Positions 42,596 to 52,545 are shown, counted from the stretch's first letter. The stretch is DNA of 64,000 nucleotides from Clostridiales bacterium oral taxon 876 str. F0540 (GCA_000466585.1 KE993477.1:106044-170043); one strand, 5' to 3'. Notes: generated by a model from the letters alone, not told the origin. Numbers and translations: made by a program.

Positions 42596-43423
42596 TTATT
42601 CCTCCCCAAAGCGACTTGTTTTCTTCAGCACCTCTTTAACTACTTTTGCTATTTGTTCATACTTCGTATTATCAACAAGTCTAAAGTATAAGCTTTTTAA
42701 GAAAAGAGTTACATTATGTTCGGTAAATAGATAATCAGGAACTATCCCCTTCTTTTCTATGTTGCCAAAGCTTCTGATCCATTCTTCAATTTCTTCCTTA
42801 GGAATTATATCTCTTTCTAAAACCGCCTTAACAGCCGATATCATACGCTCATCCTCGTTGTTAATATATCCGTAGTAATTTATGTTGATTTTTTTATGTA
42901 TTGAAGCTAGTATCTCTTTTAGTCCTTCATATCCTATTACCTCACATTGTGCAAGCTCCATCAGGGCATCAGCACCGTGGGCAGCACCGTGAGCCCATCT
43001 TTTACCTTCCACATAGCCTCTTACATCCCTGTCCTCATTATAAAATTTCAAAACTGTATTAAAAGCTCTTAAAATATCACTATCAGATAAAAACTTCCTA
43101 TGCTTATAGATGATGCACGCAACCGCTTCAACAGAAAAAGTCCTACAAAAGACCGTATCGTTAATTTCTCCCAATCCATTTAAAACGTGTTTTTCGTCTA
43201 ATGCTATGACAAATATGTCATGTGCTTCTTCAGGTGTCAGAACATCCTCCATTATCCATGCTGCCAAAACAGACCAAAGCAAGTCATCACGCAGCTCTCC
43301 GTCAATATCTCCTATATAATCCATAAGTTCTAGGCATAATCTATATGGGTTTATCCCCTCCGGTACTGCATATTTATTATCTTTTATACTTCTCAATAAT
43401 CTCTTTAGCTCTTGCCTTTCCAT
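42596..43423 (-). CDS. DUF2785-family protein
   Basis: A 275-residue helical protein fitting DUF2785, with the signature KRWAHGAAHGADALMELAQ near residue 140. Family function is unknown. It is cytoplasmic. It is followed upstream on the same strand by the S41 peptidase gene, 107 bases away. Confidence 0.8.
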   Translation of the reverse strand: MERQELKRLLRSIKDNKYAVPEGINPYRLCLELMDYIGDIDGELRDDLLWSVLAAWIMEDVLTPEEAHDIFVIALDEKHVLNGLGEINDTVFCRTFSVEAVACIIYKHRKFLSDSDILRAFNTVLKFYNEDRDVRGYVEGKRWAHGAAHGADALMELAQCEVIGYEGLKEILASIHKKININYYGYINNEDERMISAVKAVLERDIIPKEEIEEWIRSFGNIEKKGIVPDYLFTEHNVTLFLKSLYFRLVDNTKYEQIAKVVKEVLKKTSRFGEE

Positions 43424-43530
43424 GACTTTCCCTACCTCTCAATATTTTTTTATTCACTTTTCCCGCCATACTTGCTATCTCTTTTCCCAAAATCTTTTAT
43501 TCTGTTTTAGGTTTTTAATCTCTGATAATA

Positions 43531-44907
43531 TTAGTTCTTGTAAGCTTTTATCGCCTCATACACATCATCAATGCCCTTCTTATAATTGTCAAATGATTCC
43601 TCCACTATCTTATCCGGAATGAAACTATCTTTAAACCTATCAGATAACTCAAAAAAGTTCATTGAATAGCTTATTTGTAATTTTGAATTAGGCAGCGTTA
43701 ATGCCCCCACATTACCATATCCATTTACATTTCCACCTGTGGGCTCTCCGTAAAAAATAGAATTTGTTTGGGTTGCAAAATCAATAGCAGCAAACACTCC
43801 CGACGAAAATGTTTCTCTGCCTACTATTACAAAAACTTTTCCTTTATCCTTTAGCTTATCTATCTGACTTATTTTAGAAACTAAGGATGTCATTAGCCTT
43901 GAATCTCCGCCAGTATTATTTCTTAAGTCTACGACTAATTTATTTACATTGTTATTAGCAATTGCTTTTAAAAGTCCCTCTGAAAATTTATCAAACTTGG
44001 GGTAAGCTTCATAATTTTTAAATCCGTAAGACTTGGCAACGTCATAGTCTATACATTGATTGTACTGGAAATACAAAGTCTTATCCTCCGGTATATACTT
44101 GTAACAATATAAAGTCTCTGCAAAATTATTATTGAATTGCAGCCTTATTGGTTTTGTTTGCATCTCGTCTATAATTCGTATCGCATTATCAGGATTTAAT
44201 GTTCCAGGATTTAGGTCAACTTGGGTTATCTTATTGTTATCATCTTCTAATGATAATTGAATCGTATCTTTTGAAGTTATACCCAAGGATTTTAAAACAT
44301 CAGGATTCGTAACATAATTAACATCCATTACCTTTACCCACTGATTGTTTTCATGAGATATCATAGTATCTATTTTTTTAACTATTTCATCAATTGGTAT
44401 ATTGTTAATTTTAACTAGCTTTTTACCTAGAATATCTTTTTTATCTTTGTTAGTACTCACTATTCTTAAGTCCTTATCAAACCAATACAAAATTACAGGA
44501 TAAGAAAGATTATTATTAGAACTCAAATTTAATGCTGTATGAGCATCTCCCACCGATGCAACTATCTGAGCTAACCTAGTCTTAATTTCATAATCTTTTA
44601 AGCTTGGAACTTCATCCTTTAAACTCATTATTTCTTTATCAAAATCTTCTTTTTTTATGCTATGATACATATTTTTATGTTTCTTTGGAAGATTTTCTTG
44701 AAGATAATCTATATCCTCTATCCAGTGTGATTGTCTTACAGCCTCCGCTGAATTTTTGCTTAAAACCTGCCTGGTATTTGCTGAACCACAGCCTGTGAGA
44801 GCAGTAACTAAAATAATTGTTAAGAATATATATATTATTCCCCTTAAATGCTTGTACTCATATTGTGCATCAAAGTAACTACTTAATAATTTTCTACCGC
44901 GCCTCAT
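43531..44907 (-). CDS. S41-family peptidase, lipoprotein
   Basis: About 458 residues. An N-terminal basic region and hydrophobic segment end in the lipobox LTGC near residue 40, so the protein is probably lipid-anchored outside. The S41 core shows KLVVDLRNNTGGDS and the catalytic Ser in GRETFSSGVFAA. An altered PDZ-like region precedes it. It likely degrades misfolded or signal-related proteins at the surface. The ATG at 44907 has GGAG eight bases before it; 44922 is the alternative. Confidence 0.82.
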   Translation of the reverse strand: MRRGRKLLSSYFDAQYEYKHLRGIIYIFLTIILVTALTGCGSANTRQVLSKNSAEAVRQSHWIEDIDYLQENLPKKHKNMYHSIKKEDFDKEIMSLKDEVPSLKDYEIKTRLAQIVASVGDAHTALNLSSNNNLSYPVILYWFDKDLRIVSTNKDKKDILGKKLVKINNIPIDEIVKKIDTMISHENNQWVKVMDVNYVTNPDVLKSLGITSKDTIQLSLEDDNNKITQVDLNPGTLNPDNAIRIIDEMQTKPIRLQFNNNFAETLYCYKYIPEDKTLYFQYNQCIDYDVAKSYGFKNYEAYPKFDKFSEGLLKAIANNNVNKLVVDLRNNTGGDSRLMTSLVSKISQIDKLKDKGKVFVIVGRETFSSGVFAAIDFATQTNSIFYGEPTGGNVNGYGNVGALTLPNSKLQISYSMNFFELSDRFKDSFIPDKIVEESFDNYKKGIDDVYEAIKAYKN

Positions 44908-44922
44908 AGCTTTCCACTCCAT

Positions 44923-45401
44923 TTCCTTAATACATAGTGTTTGGCTTACAGTGACTCATAATCCATATTATACCACCAAACAATAACGGTGGTAAATATT
45001 TGCAAACAAAATAAAAAAGGCATCTCTGCCTTTTGAAATAATGGATTAATATAAAAATTTCATAATAATCCTATCTTGCACCTTTTTATTGAAGAAATTC
45101 TTTACCAGCATTTCCTTGTACTCCATATATACCTTATACTCCTCTATTTTAAGTCGTCCAATAAGAATATTACTTGACTACCTAAATGAAGAATAAGACA
45201 AACGATAATCTTTAGAAATTAAATTATTCAATACAGCCACGCTTATACAAGAGCAACTTATATGTAAAAAAGAGAACCTACAATTTATTTGATTATATTG
45301 AAATTAATGCTATAATTAGCAAATGAGGTTTGCAATCTTTTGCTTATTTGTTATATGTTATACATTTTAAACAAATTATTGATTTAGGGGGGTAGTTTAG
45401 T
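44923..45401. other. Gap holding one copy of a repeat
   Basis: No gene is seen. The left part contains the repeat at 44958-45071 with its own small hairpin. The right part has a promoter-like TTGATT and TATAAT pair near 45290-45315, before the membrane protein gene. Confidence 0.5.
44958..45071. repeat. Intergenic repeat, copy 1
   Basis: About 114 bases match 48133-48250 with few changes, including ATAACGGT, AAATATTTGCAAACAAAAT and the hairpin AAAAGGCA/TGCCTTTT (45015-45034). Confidence 0.75.
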
Positions 45402-45944
45402 ATGTTAGAACAAAAAACTACATTAAGTAAATCTTCATATCCTTACCCAAGACAACGAGTATTTGGTTTGTTTCTCATAGGTGTAGCTATTACTATGACA
45501 TTATCAACGATTTTTGGAACTAACAAATCTCCTAATGCTTTGATATTTGTTCTTGGGTATACTATGAGCATGGTAGGTATAATGTTTAACAAGAAAATCA
45601 GGAAGAGATTTGCTATTGGCGAGTCAACTCCATTGCAGAATAAGGCTTCTAAATTTTCAATGATATTTATAGCAGTAGTTAGTCCAATAATAGGTATGTC
45701 TTTAAATAGGACAGGCAATTATAGACTTATATGGTTACTTATTTTATTAGCAGTAGGTATTCACTTTATACCTTTCATATTAGTTCATGGGAAATTAACA
45801 TTATTACTGGCTGCATTATTGATTATCAATTCATGTATCGGTCTGTATTTAAGCAATACATCGTTTGTTATATTCGGTATTACCGATGCAATTATAAAAT
45901 TATTTATAGGAATTATACTGTTCAATTTAAGCCCTAAAATGTAA
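45402..45944 (+). CDS. Membrane protein, possibly DUF6609
   Basis: The 180-residue protein has a YPYPRQRVFGLFLIGVAI start and about five hydrophobic segments. The PRQRVFGLFLIG start suggests DUF6609, from memory only. Function unknown. GGGGGG precedes the ATG. A strong terminator follows. Confidence 0.7.
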   Translation: MLEQKTTLSKSSYPYPRQRVFGLFLIGVAITMTLSTIFGTNKSPNALIFVLGYTMSMVGIMFNKKIRKRFAIGESTPLQNKASKFSMIFIAVVSPIIGMSLNRTGNYRLIWLLILLAVGIHFIPFILVHGKLTLLLAALLIINSCIGLYLSNTSFVIFGITDAIIKLFIGIILFNLSPKM

Positions 45945-46251
45945 TTATTTAAGGTCATTATGTTTTAAAACACCGTATTATTCAGAACTGAATTGTACGG
46001 TGTTTTTGTTTAGCCATATATTGCATGGTTGCATTTACATTTAGGATTTGATTATTTCAACCTATTCCTATATATTTGTTGGACATCTTCTCCGCTATAT
46101 ACTATGGCTCTTGGACTAATCAGCTATAGCTTTATCGGTTAAATATACTATAAAAACAATAAAAATACGCATAATTACATGCACGCTTAACTAAATAGGG
46201 AATATTATGTACTAGCCAACGATATAGGAATTTAGTTAAAGGAGGGATTTT
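45945..46251. other. Gap between a membrane protein and the GMC gene
   Basis: It holds the terminator at 45967-46007 and then an AT-rich promoter region for the GMC gene. No gene is seen. Confidence 0.45.
45967..46007 (+). terminator. Terminator of the membrane protein gene
   Basis: Stem starting AAAACACCGTA and ending TACGGTGTTTT, with inner pairs ATTCAG/CTGAAT and a T-tract. Confidence 0.8.
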
Positions 46252-47838
46252 ATGAATTGTAATAAGTACGACTACATTGTAATTGGGACAGGCCCTGCCG
46301 GCGCAGTTGTAGCAAAGACACTTTCTAACGATAGAAGAAACTCTGTTTTGCTTTTGGAAGCAGGTGAAAATAACGATAGTGATTTGCCAATTCGTAATTC
46401 AACATTTGCCCCAGTGCTGCAAACTCAATTTTTCCCTCAATACTTTTGGCAAGGTGAAGGAACGCCTCAAGAAGAAGTTAATAACAGAACCTTCCGTTGG
46501 ACTGGAGGAAGGTTACTCGGCGGTGGCTCTTCAGTAAACCGTCAATTATATGTGAGACCTACACCTGCTGTATTAAGAAGATGGCAAAGTCTTCTTGGAC
46601 CACTTTGGTCACCTGAAGAAGCTATAGAAGTACTTAAAGAATTGGAAAGATACAATGGAATGACAGATAACCCAGAAGCACGTGGATTTAGAGGACGCCT
46701 TGACGTAAGACAAGCCCCTGTTAACCCGTCACTTATGGCTAGAAAGATTGTTTTGGCAATCGAGCAGGCAACTGGATTTAGAGAGATATTAGATTATAAC
46801 AATCCGAATACACCTATAGGACCATTTTCAAGAAACCAATATACTCAGATGCCAAATGGTATGCGTGAAAGTTCATCAACAGCGTTTCTTTCACCGGATG
46901 TAATTGATAGAGAAGGCTTTGGCGTAAATGGACGAAGACTAAGATTACTTACTGAAGCTACTGCACTGCAAATACTCTTCTCTGACAGAACAGCCACCGG
47001 GGTAAGATTTTTACTGGAAGGACACTGCTGTATAGCTGAGGCACGAAAAAGGATTGTAGTATGTGCAGGTTTTAAGAGCCCTAAGCTTCTGATGCTCTCT
47101 GGAATTGGACCAGCTAACGAACTTAGAGCTGCAGGCATTCCTGTTATATACAACAATCCAAACGTAGGCAGACATCTTACTAATCATACTATAATTGCTG
47201 CTAATTTCTCTACTAACCCAAATGATCCTCCTGTACCTCCTGAGGACCCAAATGCTCATTTAGTTGCAGGCGCATTCCTGCCAAGCCCTGTACATGGCAC
47301 AGATCCAAGGCTTAGAGAAGTGCAGCTTGAACCATTCGTGTCCAATGGCGTATTGGTTGTTGGAATATCACCTGTTCAGCCTAGAAGCAGAGGAATAGTA
47401 GTAATACAGTCGGATGACCCGTTGAAAATTGAACTCGGAGATGAAGAATTTTTGGACAATCCTGCTGATATGCAGTTATTGAAGGACACCTTTAGAATAT
47501 ATATTAAGAATATAGCTGCAAAGCTTAGTGCTATCGACCCAAATTATCAGCTTCTTTCACCTACAGTGGATATAATAGACAACGATGCAAGACTTGACAG
47601 TTTTATAAGACAAAATCTTAATCTGACTTTCCATGAAATGAGCACTCTTAGAATGGGACGTTCAGCAGCAGATGGAGTTACTAATTTCCGCGGCGAGGTT
47701 TTCGGAGTAAACAATTTAGTTGTGGCAGATAATTCTATTATTCCTTTTGTTGTTGATGGTAATACACAAGCATCTGCTTATCTCATTGGTCTGACAGTTG
47801 CAAGGCAAATACTTCAACAGGACAAATATGATGACTAG
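46252..47838 (+). CDS. GMC-family FAD-dependent oxidoreductase
   Basis: A 528-residue flavoprotein. The FAD motif GTGPAGAVVA is at residues 12-21, GGRLLGGGSSVN is the GMC signature 1, and GFKSPKLLMLSGIGPA is signature 2. The active-site His is in FHEMSTLRMG, with the second residue in VVDGNTQ, where Asn is typical. It oxidises alcohols or polyols. There is no signal peptide. AAAGGAGGG precedes the ATG. GMC enzymes are unusual in strict anaerobes, so the electron acceptor is not obvious. Confidence 0.92.
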   Translation: MNCNKYDYIVIGTGPAGAVVAKTLSNDRRNSVLLLEAGENNDSDLPIRNSTFAPVLQTQFFPQYFWQGEGTPQEEVNNRTFRWTGGRLLGGGSSVNRQLYVRPTPAVLRRWQSLLGPLWSPEEAIEVLKELERYNGMTDNPEARGFRGRLDVRQAPVNPSLMARKIVLAIEQATGFREILDYNNPNTPIGPFSRNQYTQMPNGMRESSSTAFLSPDVIDREGFGVNGRRLRLLTEATALQILFSDRTATGVRFLLEGHCCIAEARKRIVVCAGFKSPKLLMLSGIGPANELRAAGIPVIYNNPNVGRHLTNHTIIAANFSTNPNDPPVPPEDPNAHLVAGAFLPSPVHGTDPRLREVQLEPFVSNGVLVVGISPVQPRSRGIVVIQSDDPLKIELGDEEFLDNPADMQLLKDTFRIYIKNIAAKLSAIDPNYQLLSPTVDIIDNDARLDSFIRQNLNLTFHEMSTLRMGRSAADGVTNFRGEVFGVNNLVVADNSIIPFVVDGNTQASAYLIGLTVARQILQQDKYDD

Positions 47839-47851
47839 AAATTAAAATATT

Positions 47852-47874
47852 AAAGAGGTCACACTGACCTCTTT
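47852..47874 (+). terminator. Terminator of the GMC gene
   Basis: Stem AAAGAGGTCA and complement with a 3-base loop, followed by GTTTTG. Same stem as at 17113-17134. Confidence 0.75.
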
Positions 47875-48132
47875 GTTTTGATGTTAACATATTTTTTACT
47901 CAAAATTTATTTACGCATGGCATTTTACTATTCTCAGGCAATTTAGTTTCTAAGTTGGAAATAATTTCTTCCCATAGAACTCTTTCTTTAATTTTCCTTT
48001 CATTTTCTTCCTTACTGGAGTTGTACATCTTCGTTCATCTCACTCACCCAAAATCTTGATTCAACATATTCCATCTTTTACTGAATCAAATACACAACTT
48101 GTTTAATGCATATCATTTAATCTATACCGGCT

Positions 48133-48250
48133 TATAATCCATACTGCACCATTAAGGTATAATAACGGTAAATATTTGCAAACAAAATAAAAAAGGCATC
48201 ACTGCCTTTTGAAATAACGAATTAATGAAAAAATTCATAACAATAATATT
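48133..48250. repeat. Intergenic repeat, copy 2
   Basis: Direct copy of 44958-45071 with small differences, including the hairpin AAAAGGCA/TGCCTTTT. Confidence 0.75.
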
Positions 48251-48284
48251 CTTTACTTATAATAAACCTTAGGCTAATGATTCC

Positions 48285-48788
48285 TTAAATGGAGTACAAA
48301 TAAGTCAATATATTTCTATTTCTGCTGTTATAAAATTCTTTTTCTTTTTTCATGCCAATTTTTTCAGCAACTCTCCTTGATGCCTCATGATTATACGGCA
48401 TATTGGCACATAGTCTTTTGATTCCTAAGCTGGCAAAAGCATATTCTTTACATGCATTCACCGCTTCAACAGCAAACCCTCTTTGCCAGTATGGATGATG
48501 AATTATGTAACCTAAATCATTTTCTTCTTTGCCATCAATTTCTCTAATCATTATTCCACAATCTCCAATTAATACGCCGGTGTCTTTTAAAATAATTGCC
48601 CATCTTCCAAACCCTAATTTATTATATCTGTCGATGTTGTCATTAACCCAGCTTTCAGTCTGCTGCAGAGTGAATGGCGAGGGCCAAAAACTCATTGTTA
48701 TATGATCTGATAGAATAACACTTAGCTCTAACACATCATTCATGGAATATTCTCTAATAATTAATCTCTTTGTTTTGATTATATTCAT
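48285..48788 (-). CDS. GNAT acetyltransferase, RimJ/RimL type
   Basis: The 167-residue protein has KTKRLIIREYSMND at the start, LGYIIHHPYWQRGFAVEAV as the acetyl-CoA loop and MPYNHEASRRVAEKIGMK near the end. The ATG at 48788 is chosen because GGAGGTG lies before it; the frame extends further upstream without a site. Substrate unknown. Confidence 0.88.
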   Translation of the reverse strand: MNIIKTKRLIIREYSMNDVLELSVILSDHITMSFWPSPFTLQQTESWVNDNIDRYNKLGFGRWAIILKDTGVLIGDCGIMIREIDGKEENDLGYIIHHPYWQRGFAVEAVNACKEYAFASLGIKRLCANMPYNHEASRRVAEKIGMKKEKEFYNSRNRNILTYLYSI

Positions 48789-49095
48789 TAAAGAAACACC
48801 TCCTAATAAATTAACTTTGTCCTTCATTATATAACTACTTTTTTTATATTATAACATATTTTGTAAAAGCAATCCTGCAGCGCGTTCTCTGCTTATATAA
48901 TGTGCTTTAGATATCTTATTAGCAATAATTACTGCAGTATGATATTATTAACTAGCTTAAATATTCAAGAGCCTCAATCGAAATCAGACTACTTTAAACA
49001 TGTATTAATTTAGTCTTTAAAATGGAAACCTATAATAAGAGGGATAGAGAGAACTGTTAAATTTAAAATACCAGGAAGGGTTTAGGTGAAAGAAC
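48789..49095. other. Divergent gap without a gene
   Basis: AT-rich promoter region between the acetyltransferase and the pentapeptide-repeat gene. No gene, repeat or hairpin stands out. Confidence 0.4.
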
Positions 49096-49734
49096 ATGGC
49101 CACAAATAGAAGTGTTACAGGAAATTTCAACTATAACAATATAGAGAAAAAAGATAAAAACTTCATGTACAAAAACTTAGAGAGAAGCAACTGCTATAAC
49201 TGTGATTTTTCAGGCTCAATTTTTGATTATGCAAGCTTTAGAGGGGCGCATTTTAAATCCACTAATTTCTTTAGGTGCAGCTTCAAGTATGCAGAATTTA
49301 TCGGAACAAATCTAAAAGATAGTGAATTTAGAAACGCAGTGTTTGAAAATGCTGTTTTTGATTCAGTTAAGCTCGAAGGTGCTAACTTCAAGGATGCAAA
49401 ATTTATAAACACAATATTTTTATCTACCGATATAAGCAAAGCTAAAAATATAAATGCAAACACTCCAGGCATCAGAATTTTTGAAGAAATGCCTAAATTA
49501 GAAATCAGTGAAGAATTAAAGGCAGCTTTCTTAACCGCCATGGAAAACAAGTATATAAAGAAATCACGAGTTCTTGATACAAAGGACGGCGGGCTTAATA
49601 CGTTGAACATTATGCTCCTGCTTGAGAGCTTTAAGGAAGAAACAATAATTAATGGGCTAAAGCTAATTGTCACAAAGATAGATAGAGAATTTTATACTTT
49701 AAGTTATATAATAAAGTTTTTGAAAAATATGTAG
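49096..49734 (+). CDS. Pentapeptide-repeat protein
   Basis: The 212-residue protein has about 15 pentapeptide repeats (residues 25-120), such as CDFSG, ASFRG, TNFFR, AEFIG, TNLKD, AVFEN and ANFKD, forming a right-handed quadrilateral helix. The C-terminal 80 residues are helical. Relatives include DNA-mimic gyrase protectors such as Qnr, but this role cannot be shown here. AGGTGA precedes the ATG. Confidence 0.85.
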   Translation: MATNRSVTGNFNYNNIEKKDKNFMYKNLERSNCYNCDFSGSIFDYASFRGAHFKSTNFFRCSFKYAEFIGTNLKDSEFRNAVFENAVFDSVKLEGANFKDAKFINTIFLSTDISKAKNINANTPGIRIFEEMPKLEISEELKAAFLTAMENKYIKKSRVLDTKDGGLNTLNIMLLLESFKEETIINGLKLIVTKIDREFYTLSYIIKFLKNM

Positions 49735-49880
49735 AATATCTAGTTGAATTTATCTTTATAGAAATTTTGTTGAAGCTTGTATCACACATCCAATAGCTCG
49801 TTTAGTAATCCTAAAGAAACATCAATACGAAGGTTCAAAGGCACAACCGGATGCTGCATAGCTTTTATGCTTTATGCAAA

Positions 49881-49916
49881 AATGGGGCAAGAGTAAATTT
49901 CTACTCTTGCCCCATT
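49881..49916. terminator. Strong bidirectional terminator
   Basis: Perfect 15-bp arms AATGGGGCAAGAGTA and complement with a 6-base loop, between the pentapeptide gene and the pump gene. Confidence 0.8.
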
Positions 49917-49939
49917 CTTTATAATTATACTTGAATTGC

Positions 49940-52435
49940 TTACTCAGCAATAACTTTTGACTCTTCACCGTATTCCTTTTTTCTGTAGAACACTAGAATA
50001 ATCAGTGCCGCCAGAGCAGCAATACCGGTAGTTAGGTATATCTGCCTAAAGCCCACATTCAGTGTTTCCTGGAACTCTGACTCAATTTTAGAAGAAAGCT
50101 TATCTATCTCTGCAAGATAATTGTTATTTGCTTCTTCAAAGGCTTTTGGTACAGCCTCCTTCAGCACTGTCATCTTGCTAAGAGTATCATTCATATCAGC
50201 TTTAGCCGCCTCTATTGAGGAAATTGCAGTAAGCATATCCTTATGTTTAGCTTCGGTTTCAGCAATTTTGGCAAGCATATCTTTACGCTGTTTAGTAAGT
50301 TTGTCAACCTGCGCAGTCAAGGTTTTCTTTGCATTGGTAAGCTCCTGTATCTTAGCCTTGAGATCGGCAGGCGTTTTAACGCCCTTAAGCTGTTCAAGTG
50401 CACTTGCAGGCATTTTTGCCTTTACATCTTGAGGAATCATATCAATTATAGACACGTTTCCTGCGCCTTCTGGCATTTTTCCTCCGGTCTGAGCTCCGGT
50501 TGGGTTGCCTTGCGGAGCAGAGCCTTGTGGAACAGTACCCTGTGGAGGTCCGCTCTGGCTCATCATTTTTACCATCTGATCATAAAAACCATTAAGCTGT
50601 ACAATTGCCGTTTCCTGTGAAGAAATAGCTTTTTTCATCTCTGCTATACCTTTATCCATTCCTGCAACTGCGCTCTTCATTCCATTTATACCATTAGTTA
50701 CTCCCTCAGCACCTGCTTTGAGATCCGCAATGCTTTTATCCATTTCAGGTATACCGGATTGAATGCCATCTATACCCTTTTGAATACCATTTTGAATCTT
50801 GGCTATAACATCAGGTGTCATTTGTTTAAACATCCTAGCTGAGAGAATTTTGATTCTCTCAGTAATATTTGTAACATCAGAAGTCTTCAACAGCTCAACC
50901 AAGTCATCAGGCAACTTAGTGCTGCCATTACCCTTCATATTAATTTCTACTTTTGTCATTGTAGAAAGATCCGGGAATTCTAAACCGGCCATCTTATCCT
51001 TCATGTTCGGGTCTGACTTAAGCTTATTTAACTTATCATTAAGCTCCTGTGCATATGGCAATTGCGGTGAAGTAACCTCTTTTGGTAAAAGTGCCATTTC
51101 CCTTGTTTGTAAAGAACCCCCTGCATGTGCAATAAAGCCTACCATGATTGCAGGTGCGATAGTTGTTCCAATAGATCTAATTAGTGAAAGAGCAGCCAGT
51201 GCAGAATTGGCTTCTTCTTTTTTGGTATTCTCAAGCATCATGTAATTCAGAGGAGCACCTATAGTAAAGCCCATTCCAAGACCTATAAGCAAAAGGCTGA
51301 CTACTACGGTTACTAATCCGGGATGCTTAGTTGTTACAAGTATCAAAAATGCTGATCCGGCTAAGGAAATGGTAAAGCCAAAAAGCAGTACCTTTTTCGC
51401 TCCGAATTTATCACTTAGCTTTCCGGATATTGGAGCACCTACTCCTGCAAACAAACCCAGTATTATAACAAAATACCCGCCGCTGCCTGTAGCAATTTTC
51501 ATAGCATTTTCAGAAAACTGAGGTATGAATATAGTACCCATTAAAACAATTCCTGTAATGAAGCTAATTAAAAAGATTATAACTATTCGAGGATTTGTAA
51601 AATAACTAAGATTCATTACCGGGTCCTCTGCCTTCTTCTCCGCCAATATAAAGAAAGGAAGCAGCACTACAAATGTAATAATAAAAGGATAAACCGATGT
51701 ACTTTTTATGCTCTCACTGAAATTAAAGAAATCGATATTCTTAAGTCCATATAACAGTGATAGTATCATACAAACAAGAAGTAAAATCCCAATGCTATCT
51801 ATCCTGCTTACGCTTTCACTCTTGTTATTCTTAAGTACCAAGAAGCCTGTGACTATGATGAATATTGTTATTGGCACATTTATATAAAATATAAACTGCC
51901 AGTTGTTCTTGCCAAAAATATCTAGTATTGCACTTCCTGCGGAAGAACCGAATATATTAGCAATGCCGTATACTGCTCCAACAAGCCCTAATGCCATTCC
52001 ACGCTTTTCAGGCGGAAATGTGGTACCAAATTCTGCTGTAGCAATAGGAACTATTCCTCCTCCGCCTATAGCCTGCACAACGCGTGCAACCAGAAGCATT
52101 GAAAAGCTTCCGAAATTCTGAGAAAGACCACAGAGCAAAGAGCCCGTTCCAAAAAGGAAAATCGCTGTAAGATAAACGTATTTTCTTCCGAATTTGTCAG
52201 CCAATTTCCCCATAATCGGTATACTTGATGCGTATGCCAAGGTATAGATTGTTATCATCCAGATGCCTGTCTTATCATCAACCATAAGATTGTTCTGAAT
52301 AATCGTCCTTGCAGGGGTTACTATACCTGTGTCAATTGCACCCATGAACAGTCCCAAAAGATAAACTGCTGCGATAAGCCACATCTTACGGTTACTGGTT
52401 GTGGTGCTATTATTAATCTGTTTTGCTGTTGACAT
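49940..52435 (-). CDS. DHA2-type (14-helix) MFS pump with a giant extracytoplasmic domain
   Basis: The 831-residue protein starts as a normal EmrB/QacA-type pump with motifs GKLADKFGRK and GGGGIVPIA and 13 helices by about residue 445. It then carries about 350 residues of charged and coiled-coil-like sequence with Gly/Met-rich stretches (MKSAVAGMDKGIAEMKKA) and a Pro/Gln-rich part (PQGTVPQGSAPQGN), before a last helix (IYLTTGIAALAALIILVFY). By topology the insert should lie outside the cell. A promoter, a palindrome and a short leader frame lie upstream. It exports drugs or related compounds. Confidence 0.88.
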   Translation of the reverse strand: MSTAKQINNSTTTSNRKMWLIAAVYLLGLFMGAIDTGIVTPARTIIQNNLMVDDKTGIWMITIYTLAYASSIPIMGKLADKFGRKYVYLTAIFLFGTGSLLCGLSQNFGSFSMLLVARVVQAIGGGGIVPIATAEFGTTFPPEKRGMALGLVGAVYGIANIFGSSAGSAILDIFGKNNWQFIFYINVPITIFIIVTGFLVLKNNKSESVSRIDSIGILLLVCMILSLLYGLKNIDFFNFSESIKSTSVYPFIITFVVLLPFFILAEKKAEDPVMNLSYFTNPRIVIIFLISFITGIVLMGTIFIPQFSENAMKIATGSGGYFVIILGLFAGVGAPISGKLSDKFGAKKVLLFGFTISLAGSAFLILVTTKHPGLVTVVVSLLLIGLGMGFTIGAPLNYMMLENTKKEEANSALAALSLIRSIGTTIAPAIMVGFIAHAGGSLQTREMALLPKEVTSPQLPYAQELNDKLNKLKSDPNMKDKMAGLEFPDLSTMTKVEINMKGNGSTKLPDDLVELLKTSDVTNITERIKILSARMFKQMTPDVIAKIQNGIQKGIDGIQSGIPEMDKSIADLKAGAEGVTNGINGMKSAVAGMDKGIAEMKKAISSQETAIVQLNGFYDQMVKMMSQSGPPQGTVPQGSAPQGNPTGAQTGGKMPEGAGNVSIIDMIPQDVKAKMPASALEQLKGVKTPADLKAKIQELTNAKKTLTAQVDKLTKQRKDMLAKIAETEAKHKDMLTAISSIEAAKADMNDTLSKMTVLKEAVPKAFEEANNNYLAEIDKLSSKIESEFQETLNVGFRQIYLTTGIAALAALIILVFYRKKEYGEESKVIAE

Positions 52436-52478
52436 AATTTATTTACCTCCTTATAAATTAATATAGTCCATCATTTCA

Positions 52479-52499
52479 TCACGCAGCATCAAGGTACAT
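52479..52499 (-). CDS. Possible leader peptide MYLDAA
   Basis: A six-codon frame starts at an ATG three bases after AAGGAGAGG and ends with TGA, about 43 bases before the pump start. Short leaders of this type control some resistance genes by translation attenuation. No clear competing hairpins were worked out here. Confidence 0.35.
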   Translation of the reverse strand: MYLDAA

Positions 52500-52518
52500 T
52501 ACCTCTCCTTTATTATTA

Positions 52519-52531
52519 TGAACTTTGTTCA
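52519..52531. promoter_or_regulatory. Palindromic putative operator of the pump
   Basis: TGAAC-TTT-GTTCA lies just downstream of the -10, a position suited to repression. No regulator gene is adjacent. Confidence 0.45.
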
Positions 52532-52545
52532 CAAAACATGATAGT

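Larger units (their letters stand above)
47839..48284. other. Gap holding a terminator and copy 2 of the repeat
   Basis: No gene is seen. The terminator at 47852-47874 ends the GMC gene and the repeat copy lies at 48133-48250. Confidence 0.5.
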
